Shown here in pieces: positions 32,611-42,740 of a DNA stretch of 64,000 bases. A model generated the notes under the pieces. The model did not search any database and was not told where the DNA came from. It saw nothing but the letters and a program-made list of their open reading frames with translations. The stretch lies in assembly GCF_000341105.1 (NCBI RefSeq), contig NZ_ANBB01000064.1, positions 1-64,000 of the forward strand, in the 5' to 3' direction. Source of the stretch: Nocardiopsis potens DSM 45234 (lineage in GTDB: Bacteria > Actinomycetota > Actinomycetes > Streptosporangiales > Streptosporangiaceae). Each line of letters starts with the position of its first letter. Position 1 is the stretch's first letter. The position numbers and the translations under genes were made by a program.

Positions 32611-35600
32611 ATGTTCATGGCCGATGACGGCAAAAGCGCCGGTCGCAGCGGTGTTGCCGGTGATTCTCTGCTACGCCTCGGAACATATCTGACGAGAACT
32701 CCGACCACCGCCGACATGCGCGCCGAATTCAAGTCCGGCGGCCGCGAGGGCGATGTCTTCTACCGCGACCGGTGGAGCCACGACAAGGTCGTCCGCTCCA
32801 CCCACGGGGTGAACTGCACCGGGTCGTGCTCGTGGAACGTCTATGTCAAGGACGGCATCATCACCTGGGAGACCCAGGCCACCGACTACCCGTCGGTCGG
32901 CCCGGACCGCCCCGAGTACGAGCCGCGCGGCTGTCCGCGCGGCGCCGCGTTCTCCTGGTACACCTACTCGCCGACCCGGGTCCGCTACCCCTACGCCCGC
33001 GGGGTGCTGGTGGAGATGTACCGGGAGGCCCGGGACCGGCTGGGCGACCCGGTCGCCGCCTGGGCCGAGGTCAGCACCGACCCGGAGAAGCGCCGCCGCT
33101 ACCACTCGGCCCGCGGCAAGGGCGGGCTGGTCCGGATCACCTGGGACGAGGCGCTGGAGATCGCCGCCGCCGCGCACGTGCACACCATCGCCGCGCACGG
33201 CCCGGACCGGATCGCCGGGTTCTCCCCGATCCCGGCGATGTCGCAGGTCTCGCACGGGGTCGGCGCCCGGTTCGTGAACCTGCTCGGCGGCTCCATGCTC
33301 TCCTTCTACGACTGGTACGCCGACCTGCCGGTGGCCTCCCCGCAGGTGTTCGGCGACCAGACCGACGTCCCGGAGTCCGGCGACTGGTGGGACGCCGCCT
33401 ACCTGGTGCTGTGGGGCTCCAACGTGCCGGTCACCCGCACCCCCGATGCGCACTGGATGGCCGAGGCCCGCTACCGGGGCCAGAAGGTCGTGGTGGTGGC
33501 CCCGGACTACAGCGACGCCGCGAAGTTCGCCGACGAGTGGCTGGCCGCCCACCCCGGCACCGACGGTGCGCTGGCCATGGCCATGGGCCACGTGGTGCTC
33601 ACCGAGTTCTTCGCCCGGCGCACCGTGCCCGCCTTCGACTCCTACGTGCGCGGCTACACCGACCTGCCGTTCCTGGTCCGGCTGGAGGAGCGGGAGGACG
33701 GCTCCCGGGTGCCCGGCAAGTTCCTCACCGCCGCCGACGTCGAGGAGCTCGCCGGGGAGCCGGAGGCGCGCTGGAAGCCGCTCTTCGCCGACGAGGCCGA
33801 CGGCTCGCCGGTGGCGCCCGCCGGGACGCTCGGCCACCGCTGGGGCGCCGACGGCGCCGGCCGGTGGAACCTCGGCCTGGACGGCCGCACCCCGCGGCTC
33901 ACCCTGCACGGCGCCGAGGGCGCCGAACCGGTGGAGGTGCTGCTGCCCCGGTTCGACGCAGAGGACGGCTCCGGCCGGGCGCTGCGCCGCGGGGTGCCCG
34001 CCCGCCGGATCGGCGGCCACCTGGTCACCACCGTCTTCGACCTGGTCATGGCCCAGTACGGGGTGGCCCGCGAGGGGCTGCCCGGGGAGTGGCCGGCCGG
34101 CTACGGCGACCCGTCGCTGCCCTACACGCCGGCCTGGCAGGAGGCGATCACCGGGGTGCCGGCCGACCGGGCCGCCCGGATCGCCCGCGAGTTCGCCGCG
34201 ACCGCCGAGGCCAGCGGCGGCCGGGCGATGATCGTGCTGGGCGCCGGCACCAACCAGTGGTTCCACGGCGACACCATGTACCGGGCGTTCTTCACCCTGC
34301 TGCTGCTCACCGGCTGCCAGGGCGTCAACGGCGGCGGCTGGGCGCACTACGTCGGCCAGGAGAAGTGCCGCACCAGCACCGGGTGGGCGGCCTACGCCTC
34401 GGCGATGGACTGGACCCGGCCGCCGCGCTTCATGGCCGGCACCGCCTACTGGTACCTCCACACCGACCAGTGGCGGTACGACACCTACGGCGCCGACGCG
34501 CTCACCTCGCCGCTGGGGCCGGGCGAGGTGGCCGGCCGGCACACCGCCGACCTGGTCGCCGCCTCCGCCCGGATGGGCTGGATGCCCTCCTACCCGACCT
34601 TCGACCGCAACCCGCTGCGCATCGTCCGCCAGGCCGAGGAGGCCGGCCTGGACCCGGCCGACTACGCGGTGCGGGAGCTGCACGCCGGCCGGCTCCGGTT
34701 CGCCTGCGAGGACCCGGACGCGCCGGAGAACTGGCCGCGGGTGCTCACCGTGTGGCGGTCCAACCTGCTCGGCTCCTCCGCCAAGGGCAGCGAGTACTTC
34801 TCCCGGCACCTGCTCGGCACCGACTCCGCGGTCCAGGGAGAGCAGGCCGGCCCCGGGCACCGGCCGAACGACCTCGCCTGGCGCGAGCAGGCCCCGGAGG
34901 GCAAGCTCGACCTGCTGGTCACCCTGGACTTCCGGATGACCACCACCACGCTGATGTCGGACATCGTGCTGCCGGCCGCAACCTGGTACGAGAAGCACGA
35001 CCTGTCCACCACCGACATGCACCCGTTCGTGCACGCGTTCACCCCGGCGATCGACCCGCCCTGGCAGGCCCGCACCGACTTCGACGCCTTCCACGCGCTG
35101 GCCCGGGTGTTCAGCGAGATGGCCGAGACCCGGCTGGGCCGGGCCGCCGACCTGGTGGCGGTCCCGCACGGCCACGACACCCCCGGCGAGCTGGCCCAGC
35201 CCGGCGGGACCGCGCCGGACTGGAAGGCGTCCGGGGAGCGGCCGGTGCCCGGGCGCACCATGCCCGCCCTGGTCGTGGTGGAGCGCGACTACCCGGCGGT
35301 GGCCGAGCGGATGGCGGCGCTCGGCCCGCTCGCCGAGGAGGCCGGGCTGCCGGTGAAGGGCGTCTCGTTCACCCCCGACGAGGAGGTGGAGTGGCTGCGG
35401 CGGCGGAACGGGGCGGTGCGCGGCGGCCCCGCCGACGGCCGGCCGTCGCTGGACACCGACGTCAAGGCGTGCGAGATGATCCTGGCGCTCTCCGGCACCA
35501 GCAACGGGCGGCTGGCCGCGCAGGGCTTCACCCGGCTGGCCGAGCGCACCGGCGCCGACTTCTCCGACCTGATCGAGCACGGCCGGGAGCGCCGGGTGGT

Positions 35601-36318
35601 GTTCGGCGACGCCCAGGCGCGGCCGACCCCGGTCGGCGCCAGCCCGGAGTGGTCCGGCAAGGAGGCGCCGGACCGCCGCTACTCGCCGTTCACGGTGAAC
35701 GTGGAGAACGGCAAGCCGTGGCACACCCTCACCGGGCGGCAGCACTTCTACCTCGACCACGACTGGATGGCGGAGTTCGGCGAGCAGCTGCCGGTGTACC
35801 GGCCGCCGCTGGACATGCACCGGCTGTTCGGCGAGCCGCACCTGGGCCCGGACGGCCGGCGCGAGGTCGCGGTCCGCTACCTCACCCCGCATTCGAAGTG
35901 GTCCATCCACTCCGAGTACCAGGACAACCTGCTCATGCTCACCCTCTCCCGGGGCGGCCCGGTGCTGTGGATGAGCCCGGTCGACGCCGAGGCGATCGGC
36001 GCCCGGGACAACGACTGGGTGGAGGCGGTCAACCGGAACGGGGTGATCGCCGCCCGCCTGGCCGTCTCGCACCGGATGCCCGCCGGGACCGTGTACATCT
36101 ACCACGCCCAGGAGCGGACGGTGGACATGCCGCGCACCGAGACCACCGGGAAGCGCGGCGGCATCCACAACTCGCTGACCCGGCTGCTGGTCAAACCCAC
36201 CCACCTCATCGGCGGATACGCCCAGTTCAGCTACGCCTTCAACTACATCGGCCCGACCGGCAACCAGCGCGACGAGACCACCGTGGTCCGCAGGCGCACG
36301 AGCGAGGTGAGGTACTGA
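32611..36318 (+). CDS. narG: Respiratory nitrate reductase alpha subunit
   Basis: About 1235 residues, molybdenum catalytic subunit on the cytoplasmic face of the membrane. The FS0 cluster ligands are H65, C69, C73 (HGVNCTGSCSW) and C108 (RGCPRGAAFSW), with the same spacing as in E. coli NarG. MGD-binding segments and the C-terminal cofactor domain (TGRQHFYLDHDWMAEFGEQL) are intact along the whole frame. ATG 32611 follows GGCGAG; ATG 32617 and GTG 32608 are alternatives. It overlaps the next gene as TGATG. It needs NarH and NarI to receive electrons from quinol. Confidence 0.95.
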   Translation: MFMADDGKSAGRSGVAGDSLLRLGTYLTRTPTTADMRAEFKSGGREGDVFYRDRWSHDKVVRSTHGVNCTGSCSWNVYVKDGIITWETQATDYPSVGPDRPEYEPRGCPRGAAFSWYTYSPTRVRYPYARGVLVEMYREARDRLGDPVAAWAEVSTDPEKRRRYHSARGKGGLVRITWDEALEIAAAAHVHTIAAHGPDRIAGFSPIPAMSQVSHGVGARFVNLLGGSMLSFYDWYADLPVASPQVFGDQTDVPESGDWWDAAYLVLWGSNVPVTRTPDAHWMAEARYRGQKVVVVAPDYSDAAKFADEWLAAHPGTDGALAMAMGHVVLTEFFARRTVPAFDSYVRGYTDLPFLVRLEEREDGSRVPGKFLTAADVEELAGEPEARWKPLFADEADGSPVAPAGTLGHRWGADGAGRWNLGLDGRTPRLTLHGAEGAEPVEVLLPRFDAEDGSGRALRRGVPARRIGGHLVTTVFDLVMAQYGVAREGLPGEWPAGYGDPSLPYTPAWQEAITGVPADRAARIAREFAATAEASGGRAMIVLGAGTNQWFHGDTMYRAFFTLLLLTGCQGVNGGGWAHYVGQEKCRTSTGWAAYASAMDWTRPPRFMAGTAYWYLHTDQWRYDTYGADALTSPLGPGEVAGRHTADLVAASARMGWMPSYPTFDRNPLRIVRQAEEAGLDPADYAVRELHAGRLRFACEDPDAPENWPRVLTVWRSNLLGSSAKGSEYFSRHLLGTDSAVQGEQAGPGHRPNDLAWREQAPEGKLDLLVTLDFRMTTTTLMSDIVLPAATWYEKHDLSTTDMHPFVHAFTPAIDPPWQARTDFDAFHALARVFSEMAETRLGRAADLVAVPHGHDTPGELAQPGGTAPDWKASGERPVPGRTMPALVVVERDYPAVAERMAALGPLAEEAGLPVKGVSFTPDEEVEWLRRRNGAVRGGPADGRPSLDTDVKACEMILALSGTSNGRLAAQGFTRLAERTGADFSDLIEHGRERRVVFGDAQARPTPVGASPEWSGKEAPDRRYSPFTVNVENGKPWHTLTGRQHFYLDHDWMAEFGEQLPVYRPPLDMHRLFGEPHLGPDGRREVAVRYLTPHSKWSIHSEYQDNLLMLTLSRGGPVLWMSPVDAEAIGARDNDWVEAVNRNGVIAARLAVSHRMPAGTVYIYHAQERTVDMPRTETTGKRGGIHNSLTRLLVKPTHLIGGYAQFSYAFNYIGPTGNQRDETTVVRRRTSEVRY

Positions 36319-38086
36319 TGGCGGGCACGAGCGGCGGGCGGCCGATCGGCCGCGTCATGGCGCAGGTCGCCATGGTGATGAACCTGGACAAGTGCATCGG
36401 GTGCCACACCTGCTCGGTCACCTGCAAGCAGGCCTGGACCAACCGCAGCGGCGTGGAGTACGTCTGGTTCAACAACGTGGAGACCCGCCCCGGCCAGGGG
36501 TACCCGCGCCGCTACCAGGACCAGGAGCGGTGGCGGGGCGGCTGGGCGCGGACCCGCTCCGGCTGGCTCAAACCGCGGGCCGGCGGGCGGATCAGGAAGC
36601 TGGCGACCATCTTCGCCAACCCGCTGATGCCGTCCATCGAGGACTACTACGAGCCCTGGACCTACGACTACGACCACCTGATCAGCGCGCCGCTGGGCGA
36701 CGACGCGCCGGTGGCCCGGCCCCGGTCGCTGCTGACCGGCGAGCCGATGCAGGTGGAGTGGAGCGCCAACTGGGACGACGACCTGGCCTGGCCGGCGGCC
36801 CCGAGCTGGCCTCCCGGGACCCGGTGGTGCAGCGGCTCGGGGACAGGGTGCGGCTGGAGTTCGAGCAGACCTTCATGTTCTACCTGCCGCGGATCTGCGA
36901 GCACTGCCTCAACCCGTCCTGCGTGGCGTCCTGCCCCTCCGGCGCGATGTACAAGCGCTCCGAGGACGGCATCGTCCTGGTCGACCAGGACCGGTGCCGG
37001 GGGTGGCGGATGTGCGTCACCGGCTGCCCGTACAAGAAGGTCTACTTCAACCACAAGACCGGCAAGGCCGAGAAGTGCACGATGTGCTACCCGCGCATCG
37101 AGGTGGGCATGCCCACCGTCTGCTCGGAGACCTGCGTGGGCCGGCTGCGCTACCTGGGCGTGGTCCTCTACGACGCGGAGCGGGTCGGCGAGGCCGCCGC
37201 GGTCGCCGACGAGCGCGATCTGTACGGGGCCCAGCTCGGCGTCTTCCTCGACCCGGAGGACCCCGAGGTGCGGGCGGCGGCCCTGCGCGACGGGGTGCCG
37301 GACCGGTGGGTGGAGTCGGCCCGCCGGTCCCCGGTGCACGCCCTGGCCGTCCGGCACCGGGTGGCGCTGCCGCTGCACCCGGAGTACCGCACCATGCCGA
37401 TGGTCTGGTACATCCCGCCGCTCTCCCCGGTGGTGGACGCGCTCGCCTCCACCGGGCACGACGGCGAGGACGCCGGCAACCTGTTCGGCGCCATCGACAC
37501 GCTGCGCATCCCGGTGGAGTACCTCGCCGAGCTGTTCACCGCGGGCGACCCGGCGCCGGTCGAGGCGTCGCTGCGCACGCTCGCCGCGATGCGCTCGCAC
37601 ATGCGCCGGATCAACCTCGGCCAGGAGCCGGACCCCTCGATCGCGGAGTCGGCCGGCACCGACCCGGAGCGGATCGAGGAGCTGTACCGGCTGCTCGCCC
37701 TGGCCAAGTACGAGGACCGCTACGTCATCCCCACCGCCTACGGGGTGGACGACGCCGACCGGGGCGTGATCGACGAGATCGGGTGCAGCCTGGACTACGA
37801 GGGCGGCCCGGGCATGGGCGGCATGGGCGCCTCGCACGGCCGGGCGCTCGGCCCGCCGCTCGGCGAGGCCTCGGGCCGCCCCGACCCGGCCGGGGTGGAG
37901 ACCTTCCACGCGCTGCGGATGCGCCAGACCAGCGACGCGCCGGCCGACCGGGACGACCTCCGGGGCAGGGTGAACCTGCTCAACTGGGACGGCAACGGCC
38001 GCCCGGAGGGGCTCTTCCCCGGAGAACACGGTCCCGGAGAACACGGCCCCGGGGAGCGCCGCGCCGACCGGGAGGAGGACCGGTGA
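36318..38086 (+). pseudogene. narH: narH (nitrate reductase beta), frame-shifted by 5-bp duplication
   Basis: Iron-sulfur subunit. From ATG 36318 the frame encodes cluster ligands CIGCHTCSVTCK (C26-C36) and continues to NWDDDLA (residue 157). There CTGGCCTGGC (36783-36792), a tandem CTGGC, shifts the frame. Removing one unit restores AGGPELASRDPV, as in intact NarH, then CEHCLNPSCVASCP, CRGWRMCVTGCPYKKVYF and CTMCYPRIEVG to the stop at 38086 (587 residues). As written, the start frame runs to 37769 with a nonsense C-terminal part and lacks three clusters. A true mutation or a sequencing error are both possible, and no slippery site is evident. Confidence 0.88.
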
Positions 38087-38808
38087 AGAGCCACGCCAGG
38101 CAGGTGCGCGACCGGGACACCGCGGTGGTGCGGCGCGCCGCCGCACTGCTGCTGGACTACCCGGACCGGGCGTTCTTCGAGCGGCTGCCCGGGATCAGGG
38201 CCGCCGTGCTGGAGCTGCCCCGCGGCGGCCCGCGCACCGCCCTGGACCGGTTCTGCTCGTTCGCGGCCTCCACGCCCGAGCTGGAGCTGGCCGCGCACTA
38301 CGTGGAGACCTTCGACATGCGCCGCCGCCGCGCGCTGCACATGACCTTCTACACCGACGGCGACACCCGCAGGCGCGGGCACACGCTGGCCCGGCTCAAG
38401 GAGGTCTACGCCGGGTGCGGCTGGCGGCCGGGCCCGCAGGAGCTCCCGGACCACCTGTCGGTGCTGCTGGAGTTCGCCGCCCGCGGCGACTCGGAGTGGG
38501 GCCGGGCGCTGCTGGTCCGGTTCCAGCCGGGCCTGGAGCTGCTCCGCGCCGGGCTGCACGAGCACGGCACGCCCTACGCCGAGGTGGTGGACGCGGTCGC
38601 GGCGACGCTCCCGCCGCCCGCGGCGGCGCAGCGCGCCGAGGCCCGCCGCCTCGCCGAGCAGGGGCCGCCCGCCGAGGACGTCGGCCTGGAGCCCTACGGC
38701 GCGGCCGGCGGCGACGGCGCGGCCGGCGCCGCCGGGCCGGTGCAGCTGGGCATGCCCGCGATGGGCGCCCCGGCGCCGTTCGACCCGTCGGCGGAGGGGC
38801 CGCGGTGA
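38083..38808 (+). CDS. narJ: Nitrate reductase assembly chaperone
   Basis: 241 residues from GTG 38083, overlapping the narH stop (GTGA). Helical TorD/NarJ fold: RRAAALLLDYPDRAFFERLP, AAHYVETFDMRRRRALHMTF, YTDGDTRRRGHTLARLKEVY and LPDHLSVLLEFAARGD are family hallmarks. It helps insert the molybdenum cofactor into NarG and dock NarGH onto NarI. The C-terminal 40 residues are Gly/Ala/Pro-rich and probably disordered. Confidence 0.93.
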   Translation: MKSHARQVRDRDTAVVRRAAALLLDYPDRAFFERLPGIRAAVLELPRGGPRTALDRFCSFAASTPELELAAHYVETFDMRRRRALHMTFYTDGDTRRRGHTLARLKEVYAGCGWRPGPQELPDHLSVLLEFAARGDSEWGRALLVRFQPGLELLRAGLHEHGTPYAEVVDAVAATLPPPAAAQRAEARRLAEQGPPAEDVGLEPYGAAGGDGAAGAAGPVQLGMPAMGAPAPFDPSAEGPR

Positions 38809-39542
38809 GCCCGGCCGGCGTGATGCTGTGGGGCGTGCTGCCCTACGTGGTGCTGGTGCTGTTCATCGGCGGCGCGGTCTGGCGCCACCGCTACGACCAG
38901 TTCGGCTGGACCACCCGCTCCTCGCAGCTGTACGAGTCGCGGCTGCTGCGCATCGGCAGCCCGCTGTTCCACTTCGGGCTGCTGGTGGTGATCGTCGGGC
39001 ACGCGGTGGGGCTGGCGGTTCCGAAGTCGTGGACCGCGGCGCTGGGCGTCACCGACGCCGCCTACCACGCGGTGGCGCTGGGGCTGGGCGCGGTGGCCGG
39101 GGTGTGCACCCTGGCCGGGGTGGCGCTGCTGGTCTGGCGGCGGCGCACCGCGGGGCCGGTGTTCAGCGCCACCACCGCCAACGACAAGGCGATGTACGCG
39201 GTGCTGCTGCTGGCGATCCTCGCCGGGCTGGCCACCACGCTGGTCTCCACCGCGGCCGAGTTCACCGGCGGGCACGAGCCGGACTACCGGACCACGGTGT
39301 CGGTGTGGTGGCGGAGCATCTGGGTGCTCCGGCCGGACGTCGGGGCGATGGCCGCCGCGGGCACGGTCTTCAAGGTGCACGTCCTGGTGGGGATGGCGCT
39401 GTTCGCGCTCTTCCCGTTCACCCGTCTGGTGCACGCGTTCAGCGTCCCCTGGTTCTACCTGTTCCGCCCGTACGTGGTGTACCGCTCCCGGGGGGAGGCG
39501 GGCGGTCGGGCGACCCGGCCGGTCCGCCGCGGCTGGGGATGA
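38805..39542 (+). CDS. narI: Nitrate reductase gamma subunit, cytochrome b
   Basis: 245 residues from GTG 38805, overlapping the narJ stop (GTGA). Five membrane helices; His residues in PLFHFGLLVVIVGHAVGL and FKVHVLVGM...LVHAFS are the expected ligands of the two b-type haems. VWRHRYDQFGWTTRSSQLYE is a strongly conserved NarI segment. It oxidises menaquinol on the outer side and passes electrons to NarH. Confidence 0.95.
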   Translation: MSPAGVMLWGVLPYVVLVLFIGGAVWRHRYDQFGWTTRSSQLYESRLLRIGSPLFHFGLLVVIVGHAVGLAVPKSWTAALGVTDAAYHAVALGLGAVAGVCTLAGVALLVWRRRTAGPVFSATTANDKAMYAVLLLAILAGLATTLVSTAAEFTGGHEPDYRTTVSVWWRSIWVLRPDVGAMAAAGTVFKVHVLVGMALFALFPFTRLVHAFSVPWFYLFRPYVVYRSRGEAGGRATRPVRRGWG

Positions 39543-39582
39543 CCCGCCGGGCGCGGCCCGATGACGAGAAGGGAGCCCGGCC

Positions 39583-40539
39583 ATGCGGCTCTTCCCGCCG
39601 ATCCCGCTGGAGGAGTGGGACCGGACCAAGGCCACGCTGCACCGGTTCGAGCAGATCGTGGGCAAGATCAGGATGGCCTCCAGCCCGCGGCGGAACCACT
39701 GGTGGCACGTGCCGTTCCGGTTGACCGGCACCGGCATCACCACCCGGCCGATGGGGCTGGTGGACGGAAACCCGCTGTTCACCGTCGACTTCGACTTCGT
39801 CCGGCACCTTCTGGTGGCGCGCACCGCCGAGGGCCGCGAGGCGTCGTTCCCGCTCACCGGGCAGAGCGTCGCGTCGTTCTACCGGGAGGTGCTGTCCACC
39901 CTGGAGGGGATCGGGGTGCACGTCGACATCGCCCGCCCCTACCCGTTCGACCTGCCCGACTCCGGCCGGCCGTTCGCCGAGGACACCGAGCACGCCACCT
40001 ACCAGCCGGCCTGGGCCAACCGGTACTGGCAGGTGCTCGGCCAGGTCGGCGCGGTGCTGGAGGAGTTCGCGGCCGGCTACTCCGGCAAGACCAGCCCGGT
40101 GCACCACTTCTGGCACACCTTCGACATCGCCCTCACCCGGTTCGGCGGCGCGGAGGCGCCGCAGCCGGAGGAGGCCGGCCCGCTGGTCCGGGAGGCCTAC
40201 TCCGAGGAGGTGACCAGCTTCGGGTTCTGGTTCGGCGACGAGCAGGTCCCCGAGCCGGCGTTCTACTCCTACACCGCGCCGGAGCCGCCCGGCCTGGCCG
40301 AGGCCCGGCTGCCGGCCGGCGCCGGGTGGGTGGAGAGCGGCCGGGGGCACCTCGCGGTGCTCCGCTACGGGGCGGCCCGGGAGGCCGAGGACCCCAGGGC
40401 CGCGGTGCTCTCCTTCTACGAGGCGGCCTACCGGGCGGGCGCGTCCCTGCTGGGCTGGGACACCGAGCGGCTGGCCTGCCCGAACGGGGTGACCGACCGC
40501 TACGACAAGGAGAGGAGGAACAGGTGGGAGAAGAACTGA
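39583..40539 (+). CDS. DUF5996-family protein
   Basis: 318 residues, soluble. RRNHWWHVPFRLTGTGITTR, FTVDFDFVRHLLVARTAEG, FYREVLSTLEGIGVHVDI, EDTEHATYQPAWANRYWQVL and TSPVHHFWHTFDIALTRFGG match the family called DUF5996, for which no function is known to me. The many conserved His and Trp residues could bind metal or ligand. It starts 41 bp after narI and ends inside the following GNAT gene; it may be transcribed from the nar operon or its own promoter. Confidence 0.85.
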   Translation: MRLFPPIPLEEWDRTKATLHRFEQIVGKIRMASSPRRNHWWHVPFRLTGTGITTRPMGLVDGNPLFTVDFDFVRHLLVARTAEGREASFPLTGQSVASFYREVLSTLEGIGVHVDIARPYPFDLPDSGRPFAEDTEHATYQPAWANRYWQVLGQVGAVLEEFAAGYSGKTSPVHHFWHTFDIALTRFGGAEAPQPEEAGPLVREAYSEEVTSFGFWFGDEQVPEPAFYSYTAPEPPGLAEARLPAGAGWVESGRGHLAVLRYGAAREAEDPRAAVLSFYEAAYRAGASLLGWDTERLACPNGVTDRYDKERRNRWEKN

Positions 40540-40844
40540 GGCCGGAGGTGGCCGACGTCCCGGCCCGGCGCCGGTACGAGGCCCGGCTCCCGGACGGCAC
40601 CGTCGCCGGGTTCGCCGAGTACCTGCTGGCCGGGGAGATGGTGGTGTTCACCCACACCGAGGTCGACCCCGCCCACGAGGGCAAGGGGGTGGGCGGCGCG
40701 ATCGTCCGCGCCTCCCTGGACCACATCCGCTCCCGCGGCCTGGTGGTGCTTCCGCTCTGCCCGTTCTACCAGGGCTGGATCGCCCGCCACCCGGACTACC
40801 GGGACCTGGTCTACAACCGCCCGGAGAGCAGGGTCACCGACTGA
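40524..40844 (+). CDS. Small GNAT-family N-acetyltransferase (YidJ-like)
   Basis: 106 residues from GTG 40524, with GAGGAGGA upstream, overlapping the DUF5996 stop by 16 bases. FTHTEVDPAHEGKGVGGAIV contains the acetyl-CoA-binding Q/E-x-x-G-x-G pattern, and LVVLPLCPFYQGWIARHPDY is the conserved C-terminal part of the one-domain Gcn5-related group with a Cys in the site. Substrate unknown. Confidence 0.9.
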   Translation: MGEELRPEVADVPARRRYEARLPDGTVAGFAEYLLAGEMVVFTHTEVDPAHEGKGVGGAIVRASLDHIRSRGLVVLPLCPFYQGWIARHPDYRDLVYNRPESRVTD

Positions 40845-40853
40845 CCGGGCGGC

Positions 40854-40908
40854 GGTCTCGGCGTCCCGGCCCCGTCGAGCCGCGCTGACCGGGCCGAACG
40901 CCGAGACC
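40854..40908. repeat. Intergenic palindrome, family copy B
   Basis: GGTCTCGGCGT (40854-40864) pairs with ACGCCGAGACC (40898-40908), with inner CGGCCC and GGGCCG. It aligns with copies at 22871 and 45239 over the whole length. It lies just after the GNAT gene, in the 254-bp gap before the symporter gene. Confidence 0.68.
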
Positions 40909-41098
40909 ACCGGGGGAGGGCCGGGCGGGGCGGTGCGCTGGGCGCTCCCTCCGTCACCCAGGGGAGGCGCGGGCACCGGGCGGGTCACGAAACGGCCGAC
41001 ATCGGGCAACGTCGGCGGCCCCGGCGGGTGGTGGGCCGAACCGGGGGTAGGGACGCGGTTCATCCGACCGTCCCCCCTCGGCCGCGAAGGAAACCCTC

Positions 41099-42553
41099 TT
41101 GGACCGTCTCAACGAATTCATCGTCACGACCACGGACGCCTTCTGGCTGTGGCTGCTCATCCCGCTACTGGTACTGCTCAGCCTCTATTTCACGGTGCGG
41201 CTCGGCGCGGTGCAGATCCGCCTGATCCCGGAGATGCTCCGCCAGTTCCGCGGCAGGCCGGAGACGGCCGCGGACGGCAAGAAGGCGGTCTCGCCGTTCC
41301 AGGCGTTCTCCATCTCCGCGGCGGCCCGGATCGGCACCGGCAACGTGGTCGGCGTGGCCGGCGCGATCGCGATCGGCGGGCCCGGCGCCGTGTTCTGGAT
41401 GTGGGTGATGGCGCTGCTGGTCGGCGCGGCCAGCTTCGTGGAGTCCACCCTGGCGCAGCTGTACAAGGTGCGCGACAGCAAGGGCTTCCACGGCGGCCCC
41501 GCCTACTACATGACCCGGGGCCTCAACGCGCGCTGGGCCGGCGTCGTCTTCGCGGTGCTGATCACGGTGACCTTCGGGTTCGTGTTCAACGCGGTGCAGT
41601 CCAACACCATCTCCGGTGCGGTGCGGACCTCGGTGGAGGCGACCGGCGCGGAGGTGCCCGGCTGGCTCCCGGTGCTGATCGGGCTGGCGCTGGTCGCCGT
41701 CACCGCCGCGGTCGTCTTCGGCGGGGTGCGCCGGATCGCGCAGGTCGCCCAGGCCCTGGTGCCGTTCATGGCGCTGTTCTACATCCTGATGGGCCTGGCC
41801 GTGGTGGCGCTCAACGCGGAGAAGATCCTGCCGATGCTCACCCTGATCGTGCAGAGCGCCTTCGGACTGCGCGAGGTGGCCGGCGCCGCGCTGGGCACCG
41901 TCATCGTGCAGGGCGTGCGCCGCGGCATGTTCTCCAACGAGGCGGGCCTGGGCTCGGCGCCGAACGCGGCCGCGACCGCCTCGGTCAGCCACCCGGTCAA
42001 GCAGGGCCTGCTGCAGACCTTCGGCGTCTACTTCGACACCCTGGTGATCTGCTCGATGACGGCCTTCCTGATCCTGGTCTCCGACCCGGTCTACGGCGAG
42101 GAGCGCGGCCCGGCGCTGACCCAGGAGGCGCTCCAGGGCAGCCTGGGCTCGTGGTCGCTGCACGCGCTCACCGCGGTGCTGCTGCTCCTGGCCTTCACCT
42201 CGGTGCTGGGCAACTACTACTACGGCGAGGCCAACGTCCGCTTCCTCAGCGGGAAGCGCGGGGTGATGCTCGGCTTCCAGCTGGTCTTCCTGGTCGCGAC
42301 CTTCCTCGGCGCGATCGGCAAGGTCGACGTGGTGTGGAGCCTGGCCGACACCACCATGGGCCTGATGGCGATGGTGAACCTGCTGGCCATCGCGCCGCTG
42401 GGCGGGATCGCGCTGCTGCTGCTCAAGGACTACGTGGCCCAGCGGCGCCAGGGGCTGGACCCGGTGTTCACCCGGGACCGGCTGCCGCAGCTGCGCAACG
42501 TCGAGTGCTGGGAGCCGTCGCGGCCGGAGGCCGAGCCGGCCGCCGAGCGCTGA
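41099..42553 (+). CDS. Alanine/glycine:cation symporter (AGCS family)
   Basis: 484 residues from TTG 41099, with GAAGGAAA upstream. About ten membrane helices. FSISAAARIGTGNVVGVAGA is the AGCS signature, and FHGGPAYYMTRGL with MFSNEAGLGSAPNAAATA follow in the right order. Family members take up alanine or glycine with sodium. It stands alone and is followed by a terminator. Confidence 0.93.
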   Translation: MDRLNEFIVTTTDAFWLWLLIPLLVLLSLYFTVRLGAVQIRLIPEMLRQFRGRPETAADGKKAVSPFQAFSISAAARIGTGNVVGVAGAIAIGGPGAVFWMWVMALLVGAASFVESTLAQLYKVRDSKGFHGGPAYYMTRGLNARWAGVVFAVLITVTFGFVFNAVQSNTISGAVRTSVEATGAEVPGWLPVLIGLALVAVTAAVVFGGVRRIAQVAQALVPFMALFYILMGLAVVALNAEKILPMLTLIVQSAFGLREVAGAALGTVIVQGVRRGMFSNEAGLGSAPNAAATASVSHPVKQGLLQTFGVYFDTLVICSMTAFLILVSDPVYGEERGPALTQEALQGSLGSWSLHALTAVLLLLAFTSVLGNYYYGEANVRFLSGKRGVMLGFQLVFLVATFLGAIGKVDVVWSLADTTMGLMAMVNLLAIAPLGGIALLLLKDYVAQRRQGLDPVFTRDRLPQLRNVECWEPSRPEAEPAAER

Positions 42554-42568
42554 CGGAGGACCTCGCCA

Positions 42569-42603
42569 GGGCGCCCGACACGCTGGGTGGCGGTCGGGCG
42601 CCC
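42569..42603 (+). terminator. Terminator of the symporter gene
   Basis: GGGCGCCCGAC (42569-42579) pairs perfectly with GTCGGGCGCCC (42593-42603), 16 bp past the stop. Confidence 0.75.
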
Positions 42604-42740
42604 CCGGCGACCCGGAGTGATCCCGGCAAAGCGTTGATCAGGTCGAAAACCCCTTATAGCGGGCGGGAGGGCGTGTCCGCGGCGCACCGAGTCGCTAGTG
42701 TGCTATGTCACATCGCCGCGCCTGTGCCGAGGGGGACACG

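Noticed and set aside
32671-36204. Minus-strand frame of 1177 codons opposite narG
   Set aside because: Composition is shadow-like; narG on the plus strand has every family motif.
36783-36800. Programmed ribosomal frameshifting in narH
   Set aside because: The join is a 5-bp tandem duplication, with no slippery heptamer or downstream pseudoknot seen, and NarH elsewhere is encoded in one frame. A mutation or sequence error is simpler.
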